DNA of 64,000 bases, from the NCBI GenBank assembly GCA_032173965.1, contig JAVUNC010000006.1:16403528-16467527 (forward strand). The letters are read 5' to 3'. The position numbers and the translations under genes are program-made. This stretch comes from Sitta carolinensis. Lineage: Eukaryota; Chordata; Aves; Passeriformes; Sittidae. Positions 25,881 to 37,100 of this stretch are shown here, one piece after another (within the stretch, counting starts at the first letter, position 1; each line of letters begins with the position of its first letter). The notes beneath the pieces were generated by a model. That model saw only the letters and a list, made by a program, of their open reading frames with translations. It was not told where the DNA came from and did no database searches.

Positions 25881-28800
25881 AAAAATTGACAGTGTTTTTT
25901 AAAAATTAAACTTTTCATGCTTTCATATAATTCTGAAATACACTTACTTCTTTCATATCAAACTAAATCACAAAGTGATTTTTTCAAACATAAAAACCCC
26001 ACCAGAAACAGGCATTTGGAGTTTGTATTGAATTTTCACTGGCTGATAAGAATTATACAGTCTCAATTGCTTTGCAAAAACTTTTCAGCAAAAATACTTC
26101 TTAAAGAAAGTTGGACAGAAATCAATATTCTGACTTATGCAGCATAGAATGCTTTGGGGTTTTGTTTTTAAATTGGCAAATCTTTTGCATTAGGCAAACA
26201 CTCAAATTTAGTAGCTATTAGGTTTCTGACAATGAGATGTATAAAGGAGTTAGAAAACATAAGATGAATTTACATTACAAGTTTCAGTTTTTGAGCCTGA
26301 TACTTCCATAGTGTAACTGAAGATTTCCTGAAATTGCAGGTTAACTGCTGGCAATGTTAGAAAAAGCTCTAATTTCTATCACACATCACTTCTAAGACTT
26401 GCAGAGTGTTTTTTAAGGTGTTTCTTGAATAGTGTAATCTAAGCCATGATGAAATTAAACTTCTGTTTTCTTAAATACTATTACTTCTCCTACTACTTAG
26501 GAGACAATGAGTTACAAGTTAGAGTGTATTGTTTTTTTTCCAACTTTACACTTCTAGAACATGTATTTGAGAAAACAGATTTTAAGTATTTAAAAAGGAG
26601 CCTAATTTTAGAAATAAAGTTCTGGTTTAGTCATATTTGAGCTGTAGTATCGTCTGAAAGTCCAAGAAAATACTACTACTAGTCTGTGCTCAAACACTGA
26701 CTATACTGTGAGACACTTCTCTCGGGGAGCACAACACATTAAAAAGTGTGTAGAAACATGGTCAAATCATCACACTTCCATTCTTGATATTTTTTGAATA
26801 ACAGAGTGAAGATATAGATGTACCATGGCAGTATAGATTACATACATACCATCTGCATGGTGTTTCAAAAGGTCTCTGAGTCCTCTTTTGATTATAATGA
26901 CATCCTTATATACATATTTACAATAAAGGAATTTCAACACTTACACCATGGGTAGTAAATAATAAAACTGTACTGAGACAATTAACTTAATTCTCAGTAC
27001 TTACTAGTATATTTATATGTTTAGTACTAGAAAGAAAAGGCAGAAAATGAAATATTATTTGAAACAGGGCTGCAGACATGAAAGCATAGAAAAAAACATC
27101 ATTTAAATGTGAAGGTGAGATTGTATTTACAGCTTACCAATTCCTAGTTTCTCACAACAGAACCTGGCAAACAAAGGAGATCTTGGTAATAACATTACCT
27201 GCAATAAATTATTATTAAGACTAACCTAATACCGAGTTTCACTCCTGCATATATTATTATTGGAATTTTTAATCACTGAAATTAGTGTGATAAAACTAAC
27301 TTGCTTAAGTCAATATTTTAATGCACTTTAAGAAAAGGTGTTATCTTTGAAAAAAATTGTATTAAACACTTTAATACTTTCTGCAGTTTAAATGAGAAAC
27401 AGAGAGCGCTGCAAGGCCCCACTGTTCTGAACAACCTACAAGACTTACTAGACTTTCAGCACTATCAGAGATAAGCCTTTCGTAACAGACTGCTTGCCTT
27501 GCTAAACAGAGAGTCTTCTTCACATCTGCTGTGATCTCCTTTAATCTGTAGCTCTGGCAAAAGATTCTTATCTTGGAGATGACTGTATAAATATAGAACA
27601 CATTTCAAAAAATAGAATTTGGATAAAGAAATAATCAAGGATTAATAATTTGCTTACAATTCAGACTGTAAGAAGGCTACTCTGATGACTTCAGTGATCT
27701 ATTTTTTTTCCTACCTTTTCATTTCTGTAAAGAACAAATAAAATTAATTTTGATTATATTTCAATCTCTTTGCATTTGATTTTGCTTTTGCATGGAAGAA
27801 GAGACAAGGCATAGGGAAATACAAAAAGACTAAGAGGCACTCATCTGTATTTATGAACTCTTGGGAACCTGACTGAGAAAGGAAAGAAGTATGGTTAAGT
27901 AGTACCATGAAGAAAGATTATCTCGTGTTTTGTCAAAGACAAGAAGGGATAAGAAGCTTGAAGCAAACCACCAGGTGCCACTTGGATCACCAGAGCAACT
28001 CAGGATGAAAGGAACAATTCAGAAATAATATTGCAGTAAAAGTGACAAAAAAGAATCAAGACCTCCTCTTTCTTCAAAACTTGTTACAGTTAACACAGAA
28101 CTACTACAAGATCTGCTGCTGTTACACAGAAATAACAGTAAATGGAAGTATGTAACTAGGCACAGCCATGAGAAATCCTCTAGGATATGGGTTTAAAATG
28201 CATTCTAGAAGAGAAGGTTACCTTTTCCTTCTGGGGCAGTTTGGGATGCAGAAAGATACACCAAAACCACAAAGATATAAAAAGGTATGAGAGAACTTCA
28301 GAATTTTCTTAAGAACCAAAACACTACTGGAAATTTATGTGAAGTTGAATGCCGCTGTTCATCCCCCAAGAAAATATTCTATTCTCATTCCATTTCTGAA
28401 GCACAGAATAGTTAATAAACAGCTACAAAGGTGACTGCATTTGTAAACAAAGTTTTGCATAAATATTGAGATTATATTCAACACCGCTGAAATGAAACAG
28501 AAAACTAAAACAAGCGATCTGCCAGCAGAATTAAGAACATGAGGGACAGGATAAAGTATACATATTTTTATGGAATACTAGACTTTTGCCACTGGATTCA
28601 ATGTACAAAACTAAATAGCTTTTATTTGTTGTTGTTCCTGCAACTTTTGAAGACCCCTCCATTTCTTACTACACATTGCAGAATGATAACTGGTGCGATT
28701 TTTCACCTATGTTCACAAGTGAAAGAAGTTTATGAGAAATTTTTAACTAGAAGAAAAGACACTGATCTATGAAGTCACATAATTTTTTGTTTAAATGAAA

Positions 28801-28984
28801 TCTGTAATTTTCTCATATTCTACAGTTTACTAAGACTCATAGTGACAGACTTTTGTCTTCAATGGATGATAAAGAAAAGAAAGGGATAAGGATCAGAAGG
28901 GATAGGATTTTAAGAAACAACTAAAAGTTTCTTAAGGAATGATGAATCTGAGAGTATTGGTGGATTAAAAACTAAATACAATGC

Positions 28985-29551
28985 AGCAATGTGCACATGC
29001 AGGCCAGAAAACAAACTGCACCCTCGCTGTGCCAGAAGAAGTGTGTCTAGGAGGATGAGAAGTGGTTCTGTCCCTGGTTCTGCATCCACCTCTGGGGCTC
29101 TCAAGATAGGAGAGACAAGGACCTGCTGAAGAAGATCCAGAATAGGACCACAAAGACCATCAGTGACTGGAGCACCTCTCCAATGAAGACAGGCTGAAAG
29201 AATTGGCATTATTTAGCCTAGAGACAGGAAAGCTTCTTGGAGACCTTATCACAGACTTTTACCACTTAAAGGGGGCCTATAAGAAAGATTGGGACAGACT
29301 TTTTATCAGGTAGAGTAGGGACTGGACAAGGGATAAGGTTTTTAAACTGAAACAGGTAGATCTAGATTAGATATTACAGGGAAAGCTTACTGTGATGCTG
29401 GTGAGGCTGACCAGAGAAGCTATGGATGATCCATGCTTGGAACTGTTCGAGGTCAGGTTTGATGAGGCAACCTGGTGCTCCTGGCACAGGGGTTGGATCT
29501 AGATGATGTTTAATTTGCCTTCCAACTAAAACCATTCCATCATTCTATGAA
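28985..29551 (+). mobile_element. CR1 LINE fragment, 3' end, plus orientation
   Basis: It shows diverged CR1 3' sequence: ctgcatccacctctggggct, gacaaggacctgctgaagaa, gacaggctgaaagaattggc, then gcttggaactgttcgaggtc, and an end of ccattccatcattctatga. Internal stops and indels show decay. It lies antisense to NOVA1 in the intron above the cassette exon. The small minus-strand frames here are artefacts of the element. Confidence 0.88.
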
Positions 29552-30000
29552 GTCTACTGAGGCTTTACAGACTGAAGAACTCATAATCCAAACCAACAAT
29601 GCCCTCCTCTATTTAAGCAAATTTTTTCAGCCATGTATTTTTAAACTCAAGTTCTATACAGGGATTTGAAAGCAAAAGTTTTAATTAAAAATTAGTAAGT
29701 TTTCTTTTTTGTTGTTGATCAGCATTTCTGGAGTAAAAGAAGTTGTTTTCAACAGAGGAACATGAAATTACATATCTGAGTTCAGATATTAACTTTTGTA
29801 GATTTTGAATAAAAAAACAGGGACCATGACTAATAAACAGAAGTTTAACTCATGAGACATTAGTTATCTCTTGAAAAAGCTGAAGTGAAGCTGGTTCCAA
29901 TGAAAGCTTTAATTGGAAGTTCTATATGTGAAACTTTTACTCTAGATTTACAAGAAAGAAATTCTAAATCCTTTTCTGTGTTTTAAAAGACATAAACATT

Positions 30001-30130
30001 TCATAGAATCAAAGAACCATTCAGGTAGGAAGAGATCTCAGAAGGCCCAACAGTGCAAACTCCTGCTTGAAGCAGAGTTATCTTTAAGACAGGTCCTATT
30101 TCCTTCCACAAAATGCACACCTGAGCAATG
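30001..30130 (-). mobile_element. Short CR1 3'-end fragment, minus orientation
   Basis: It begins with catagaatcaaagaaccatt, the reverse of the CR1 terminal repeat, and runs into aggaagagatctcagaaggc. Similarity fades after about 130 bp, so the 5' limit is uncertain. It lies sense to NOVA1, 450 bp from an oppositely oriented CR1 copy. Confidence 0.72.
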
Positions 30131-31853
30131 GCCAACTCTATTTCCATGTGCTTCCTGGACATGCTGCTGTAACATCTGCTACCTGATGCAACTGAAATCT
30201 GAAGAGAAAATCCAACTAGCTTACAAAAGAGTGGTAATAATTTCTGAAGTAGGTGATAAAACCAATTTAAGCAGCCTTTTTCATTGTTCATAAGAGTTGC
30301 TATTAATTTAGAGGTGAAATTTAAAGCTTTGGATGCTGATTACAAAGACTAAACAACTCAGGCTCATGATCTCTTATGGAAATATTTCTTTGTTCCTGTG
30401 AGTTATGATTTGAAAGAGTTTGTATGACACTCTAATCAATAAAGAGAGAGAAAAAGGAGGCTAAATGCTCATAGCAGTTTCTGGAAAGAAAAAGGGCATA
30501 GGAACCAGCTGGTTATTGTTCAATGATACTTAGAAATAGCAGATGACTGACATCCATGGAAATCTATGTCTGTGTTGTGTAGATATAAAAGATACAAATA
30601 TTTGTCATTTAAACATCTGTCAGACCTTCTTGGAGGACAGAACTTCCTGGTACTTACTGATGAGTCCAAAGGATTAGGAAACACAAAAAAAAGTACTAGA
30701 GAAGGCTCAAAAGGAAGCACATAGATGTGCATTCGAGCCTTTTGCGGCTGAAAAAGCTGAAGTTAAAGGGACAGAATGTTCATTTAGTGATTTCTATTAG
30801 TAAGGAGAAATGCCAGGCCAGAATCAGCCTCTCTGTGTCCTATGCCTTTCCTGAAGGCAGAAAGTGCTGAAATTTAAGTAGTCAGCAAAGGTTTTGCCTA
30901 CTGCCTTTCTTCATTGAATCTATAATCAGCAATTTTCTTTCTAAGCTCCCTCCCCTAGGACAAGTGTTGATAAAGCACCCCATGACAAAGAAATTCCAAC
31001 AGAGAAATATATGAGAAATATGAGCTACATGCTCATATAGACATGGGTGACTTTGCAAGACTTCAACTACTGGTCTCTTTATTCATGGGGAAAAAACTAC
31101 ATCTTTTTGACTGAAACATTTCAGAGTTCCTAAATGAAGACAATATTTATTATTTCAAATCAACTTTAAATTTTCTTCAATCTGCAGCGTAATATTTTGT
31201 GTGCCAATGTTCTTGGGCAACATTCTAAGACAGGAAGAATCATGTAAAATTTTGCATAAAAGACAAATAATAAGGCTTATTTAAAAAAAAAAAATCAAGA
31301 TTACTAGTTTTAAATATTTTACTAATAATTTTAATAAAATTGTGATATTTGTGCTCTCAAGAAAATAGCAACACTGGAGTTCTTAATCACAGTAATCTGC
31401 TATGAAATATTTTTTCTCTTAAATTTTTAAGTCAAGGTATAAATTTCATTAAGGTATGGTATACTCTGACACTGAAGGACAGATTAATTCACTTCAAATT
31501 CTACCTAAGAACTAAGCTAACAATTTCATGTCTTGGTAAAAATAATGGATTTTAGGTTTCAGTCAATTTTAGATTGAGTCAATATTTATAGTGTATTAGT
31601 TGATCATGAACAGACATTGCCTCTTAAAAAGAGAATTTAAGCAATTCATTGTGGTTAAAATTGTTTAACATATGCACAGGCATATCCCCAAATATGTGAA
31701 GTTCTATTATGCACCTGTATGTATACAAATAATATATTTATATTTTAAGCTGCAGAGCTAGCATACATTGTACTTTAATCTGTCTTAATTTCATTAGCAG
31801 TGACTGCATTCACTAATCCATTCCTTCAGAATTTAATTGAACTTAACATTTCA

Positions 31854-32005
31854 AACCAACAAACCCCAAACCAAATAAACTTTCAAAAAAGAGGAAAAAA
31901 TTTAAAAAATTAAAAAAACCCCAAAACAAACCAGTAACAACTAAACAAACAACCAAACCAAACCAACCAATAAAAAAAGAAACCCCCAAAATAAAAGAAA
32001 AACAA
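31854..32005. repeat. Long A/C-rich low-complexity tract
   Basis: About 150 bp nearly free of G and T, built from AACC, AAACC and A runs. The transcript (minus) strand would be U/G-rich with UUGGUU-like units. Confidence 0.9.
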
Positions 32006-33454
32006 TCCCAAGAACTTTGCTAATACATTTTCTGAAGAAATAGTGTGGACAACAAGATATATAATCTTCAGACACAGGAGAGTAATTATTTAGGCATTTC
32101 ACTAAAGAGCTCTGTATTCTAGTTTCTGAGGATCTTACTGGCTTACCTAAAAAACTAGCTTCATTTCATTTCAAAAGGGGAAAACACTTTTTATTGTCAT
32201 AGAGAACACTCATTTCTCACTGGATTAAGAAATAGTGGCATAAAATCCAATATTTTATCAGCAGAAAAGCCACTCAAAATACAGATCAAGTTCAGATATT
32301 TCTCTCAGGCATATCATTTTCATGTCTAATAATTGAGAAACTAATCCTAGAAAATTTGGGGCTTTCTTTTTAGTATTTTCCATAAATTATCTAGAGCAAT
32401 TTGTATGTAAAACTACTGCATACAGAAAAAATAAATAGTAGTAAATATTAGAAATCATATAAATGGTTTATGAACTGTTGCATCCATCTAAAGCAGGCTG
32501 TTGAAAACTCATCCTGTTCAAAAAATCTTTATATAAGCATTCTGTGTATGTCACTGTATGCTGTTTACTGTATACGAAGTAAAATAATTTCACATAGTTA
32601 CCAAATTATAGGAAACTGAATCTTGCTAGTGTAGCTATCTTTTCCCACATAGGATAGCTGAGAAACTAAAATCTATCCTCTACAGGATAGAGAGACAAGA
32701 CAAAATTTGACTAATGTTCACTCATTTCTTCATTCATTCTTTTCTTATTCATTACTACGGAAAATAACTTTAAATCCTTTACGATGCATATTTCCCATTC
32801 TCCTTACAGAGCAAATTTTTTAAAATTAAATTTTGTATGGAAAAATCAAAGAATAAAGAACTATGGCAATAATAGCCTGCAAATAGCTTTTGCAGTACCC
32901 AAAGAATTTGAATAAAGCCAGTAAAAAAATAGGCAAAAAGATGCCAAAAATAACATAAAATGAAATTGTAAAAAACTTCCCAAGTAAATCATCCTTATGT
33001 TTTCAAGATCTTACAGGTAGGATTTTAAATTATCTAATTTAATATCTGAAAAAAAGTTACCTTTTTTCTTTTATTTATATACATAAACACAGAGAACATT
33101 CAGTTGATCTGTGATTTTTAGTAACACTTAAGATTTACACAGGGTTCATCATTAAAGATTTAAAAGTCAGTAATCTTTAACTAAGACCTAGAGGTCTATT
33201 GTCACCTTATACAGTAAAGAAAAGTTTATGAAAGAAACACATTAGAACATGGCATTGGAAATTATAAAACTCTGTCTAAAAGAACTGCTGAGAAACATGG
33301 AACATGTAAGTACAAGGCAAAAGAGTACCAACAAGTTAAAAAAGTCTAAAATAACATTTTCTTAAAGAACATGTTATGTTTACCCCTTCCAGCACTAAAG
33401 TTTTAAGACTTCTAAGGAGCTGCTGTGACTCTCTACTCCCAACCAAAAACTCAC

Positions 33455-33622
33455 TTGTTTGATGCGGTCTGGATTGACAGTGGTCTGAGGCTGTAGAATG
33501 CTGACAGGCTCTGTCTTGGCCACGTTCTGAGGCATTTCTCGAATCTTCTCTGCAATGAAGCCATGAACTGCATTTAGTGCTTCCACTGTTCCCTGGATCA
33601 GACACACACCGCTCTGTAGTAC
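33455..33622 (-). CDS. NOVA1: NOVA1 exon, end of KH domain 1 and linker; frame break near its start
   Basis: The minus strand shows an acceptor (ggtatttgcag), 168 nt, then a gtgagt donor. From 33607 the phase-0 frame encodes [20 protein letters not shown], then [14 protein letters not shown], then [17 protein letters not shown]. These are the last strand and C-terminal helix of KH1 and the start of the linker. The exon ends in phase 0, compatible with the next exon. The first 14 nt (33622-33609), read with one base from the missing upstream exon, encode GTTER, which precedes VCLIQG in NOVA proteins. That piece is one base out of frame with what follows: a T on the minus strand at 33608 appears extra, and the expected exon length would be 167 nt. 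In the single uninterrupted frame the start reads VLQSG instead. The likeliest causes are an assembly error in a TG-rich spot or a genuine indel. Gene identity is not in doubt. Confidence 0.93.
33608..33608 (-). other. NOVA1: Apparent single-base insertion in NOVA1 exon
   Basis: On the minus strand the codons for GTTER end with CGG at 33611-33609, and those for VCL start with GTG at 33607-33605. The base between them breaks the frame that the family sequence requires. The insertion sits beside a short GT run, where an indel of this size is easy to introduce in sequencing. The upstream exon that would fix the incoming phase is not in the window. Confidence 0.65.
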
Positions 33623-34136
33623 CTGCAAATACCAAAAGTGGATCTGATTGATGTGGATTCTCCAAGATCCCACGAGCTGCTTCCATCAGGGCACAAGGAT
33701 GGCACTCAAAGGCAACATTGCAAAACCAATGAGCAACAACTCCCCGAAAGTACAAATGAGAGATTTCTAAAAGAAAATGTATGGGTGATGTGCAGATGTT
33801 TCAAACAACTCCTGTTGGTGCAGATCCCACAATCATGAACTTTCCAAGTCAGCCTGGATAACATCAGTCAGAATAGTCATAACCGTCTTCCAAAATTAAA
33901 TTGCTCTTTTTGTGCTACAAAAAATTAACACCAGTTCTTTTCTATTTATTTCTTATTTTAAAACATCTACAGGATGGCTAAAGATGGATGCAGAACTGTG
34001 GAAAAATATTTCCTTGACTTTTTTTTGTGATGAGACTGGTTTTAGATGATTTTATACGGCTTTTACTGTATAGCAAAAAAATATTTTACATATTGGGTTA
34101 CAGTTTGATACCTCCTCACTAAACAAATAATATAAA

Positions 34137-34154
34137 CCCCCCCCCCCCCCCCCC
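34137..34154. repeat. Poly-C tract (18 bp; poly-G on NOVA1 strand)
   Basis: 18 uninterrupted C on the plus strand lie about 515 nt upstream, in transcript sense, of the KH1/linker exon. The pre-mRNA would carry 18 consecutive G. Confidence 0.93.
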
Positions 34155-37100
34155 AGTATCAATGCTAAGGATAGGAGTATGACACTTCACTGAAAAAATC
34201 CATGTTCTATATTCCACATATCCACATATTCCAGAAAATCAGTTTTGACTTGAAAAACAGGATTTGACAGGAGTCGGAAAAAAACTCCTCAAACCCCCCA
34301 AAACTCTAAAGCAACTTAAAAAGAAATATTGTAATTTCCAATTTCATTCTGCAGGAATAGCATCATAAGACAACCTACATGCTCAAGAAAAACTGCTTTA
34401 AAATTACACATAATACATAATTTCAAAAACACCTTCTTTACACTTCCAGCATACACAATTTTTTGATATTCATCACCTCACTGTTGCCTTCAAATACCAG
34501 TAGAACAGTTCTACTAACAGAAGACAATTATAACATGAATTATCAAGATATTAGTGTATTCCTAAAAAGTACAGTAATACCATAATACTGATTGTGTTGC
34601 AAAGATAAGCCAGATACCTATCTCTGTTCAATGTCAGTATGTATTTTGCTTCAAGATTATGGAGAGAGAGAGCAAAATAACAAATCCGAGTCATGGAATT
34701 AGCACAAAAATAGATACAATAATTTTCTCATTGGTATGCTCCTAGTAAATACTATTGATCAGTATTTGACATAAAATATACAATTAGAATGTTTACACTA
34801 TTAACTGCAGGTTATAAAAGTCTCCCAATCAAATGCATATTTCTCAAGAGGAAGCTTTTTAAAATATTATTGTGACCTCTTACAGCATTTTCTACACATC
34901 AACTTCAAAATACAGCTAATTTTCTCTTCCAAACACTCAATCAGAAAAGGGAGTTTGGCTGACATGAGTGAGTCACCACAGCAAATGAAGCTTGGTTCCT
35001 AGACAAAGCTTTCTTAATGCCTTTTTCCTTTTTCCGACTTGGCTCCCTCCCCTTTTGCAAACTTCGCTTGTGGTTTCTGTGTAAAGCAATCTAGCTCCAA
35101 GAAAATGCTCTGGGGAGTCTTTACAAGGTAGTATTAATTGTCTCCTAAACGATGAGATGCGAGGTGGACTGATCAATGCAGCTAATGCAAGTGTTCTCTG
35201 GGTCTGCAGACAACACACTGAAACCAAACACAGCTCAGGTTACCGCGTGCCACCGAGCCTCCCTCAGACAGCACTTCACTGGGATGACTTCTGTCAAAAC
35301 ACTTCAGTGGAAAACAGCCAATGCCAAACAGGAATTTTGACACGAAGTGACTAAAGGATATTTTCCAATCTGGGCTATTTTAGAAGGAGCAGCATAAAAA
35401 TATGCTGCATGTCATACTCCACACCAAACATGCTAGTTTTCAGTATGTACAAGCTAGGATGCAGGAGCAGAAATCACTGTTCCATGAAAAAATGAAATTG
35501 TGCAAAAAACACGTCACACACAGAGTTATTTGAAATCACACATTTCAATGTGCACAAAAGAAAAAGAAAATTAAAAACGTGGAGAAATTGTACACCTGTA
35601 GTTTTGAATTGTCTTAATCTTTTTGAAGGAATGTTATTCCTTCACAACTCAAACTTTTCAGTCAGATACTAGAGTACAATAATTTACAAGAATTATGCAA
35701 AAGAAAAACCACCAGCTAGCTACTTGACCAACCTGACCAGCAAAAATAAACCTACAAATCATTAACACTGGCAAAATTTCTGTCATTTAAGAGCTTTTAG
35801 GCTCCATTAGTGTATGAATTAAAGTGTCAGATTGCTTATAATTTTCACTTAAGAGTTTTATCCAATAATTTTTTTCATAATTCTGTGAAAAAAAGAACAG
35901 CCATCTATATATATACTTTTTGACATATGATTTTTCAAAATATGTATTTAAAATACAGACCTAATTTTTGAAATCTAATTGCACAAAAAACCCTGTCTGT
36001 ACCTCACCAAAAAATGTATTTGTAAAACCATCAGAGGAAAGAAAGGAAACCTTTATCTGTCTTTTTTAGTTTATTTTGTTTAGTTTAAAGGGGAGCATTT
36101 TTGGGCCCTTTTTGTTTACACAGCATTATATAGAATATTTCTTTTTTGTCTACAGTTCCACGGAAGACAGAAAAGTGAAACCCTTACCAGGCATCAAACA
36201 ATTCACAGGAAACTAAGCAAAAAACTCTTTTGATATCTAATAAATTAGGACGAAAACATAAACAGGCTTGCAATAACTTTATTTTAAGAACGAGTTTTTC
36301 CTCCTACCTCAAGTAACTATCTAAAATTTTAGTTCTGGCAAATATCCTAGGACACCACATTAATTTTTAAAAGAACTTCCAAACAACAGACCATGATTTT
36401 TCCCTGAGACTGCTATTTACTTCTTGGACAACTGATAGAGCTTTTAAAGCAACTATTAGAATAAACAGCAGGAGATGCAACAGGATAAACAATCCTGATG
36501 CTTTTGATGTTTGTATTTCTTTACCACTGGCACACATCTAAACAGAGTTGCTGCTAAAATTTAAGATGCTTACTTAAAGACTCTGATTCAATGTGTAGGA
36601 GTTCTTCTGTACTCACAGAAATACTCACTAAATGTTAAATGTGCTTCTGTATTTTTGGAAAATAAGAAGCATTTCTCAGCTGAAATGTTTCAGGGAATGC
36701 ATGGCACCTTTCAGAAATCTCCAGCATTTATATGAATCTATAAACTTTACGCTGGGCTTCTACGTCAATCTTAAAGAGAATTTGAAAACGTAAGAAGCAC
36801 AAAGCAATAGCAGCCCAGGGTAATCCCAACACATCCACTAATTAAATCTCCTTGTATTTTTCCAGTGTACTGTGCCAATTTCTTTGATACTAAAAGGGAG
36901 AACCTGTGAGAGAAGCCAAAGCTAAAAACCTTAACTAAGTGAAAGCTGCACTACAGTCTCTCATCTGCTCATTTACATTACGCTTATTGTTTGACAACTC
37001 CCAGTACAGCACTAAACCCAATGTCCCATGCATGTATTTTTGTGACCCATGATCATCTGGCTGTTAGAGTAGGATTGTATAGAACACCACACAGACTGAT

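Larger units (their letters stand above)
23190..33454 (-). other. NOVA1: NOVA1 intron upstream of cassette exon (10.3 kb)
   Basis: The intron opens with a strong gtgagt donor at 33454 and closes with tttgttcccag at 23190. Contents are a 32-bp poly-A (25174-25205), a TA/CA microsatellite (25836-25880), two CR1 fragments in opposite orientations (28985-29551 plus, 30001-30130 minus), and two long A/C-rich tracts (25019-25078 and 31854-32005). The remainder is AT-rich sequence with no frame longer than about 100 codons. Apart from the CR1 copies I see nothing gene-like in it. Confidence 0.88.

Noticed and set aside
28910..29209. 99-codon minus-strand open frame
   Set aside because: Antisense of a CR1 fragment.
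33336..33755. 139-codon minus-strand open frame across the NOVA1 exon
   Set aside because: Only its GTTER piece belongs to NOVA1. The rest is intron and the wrong frame of the exon.
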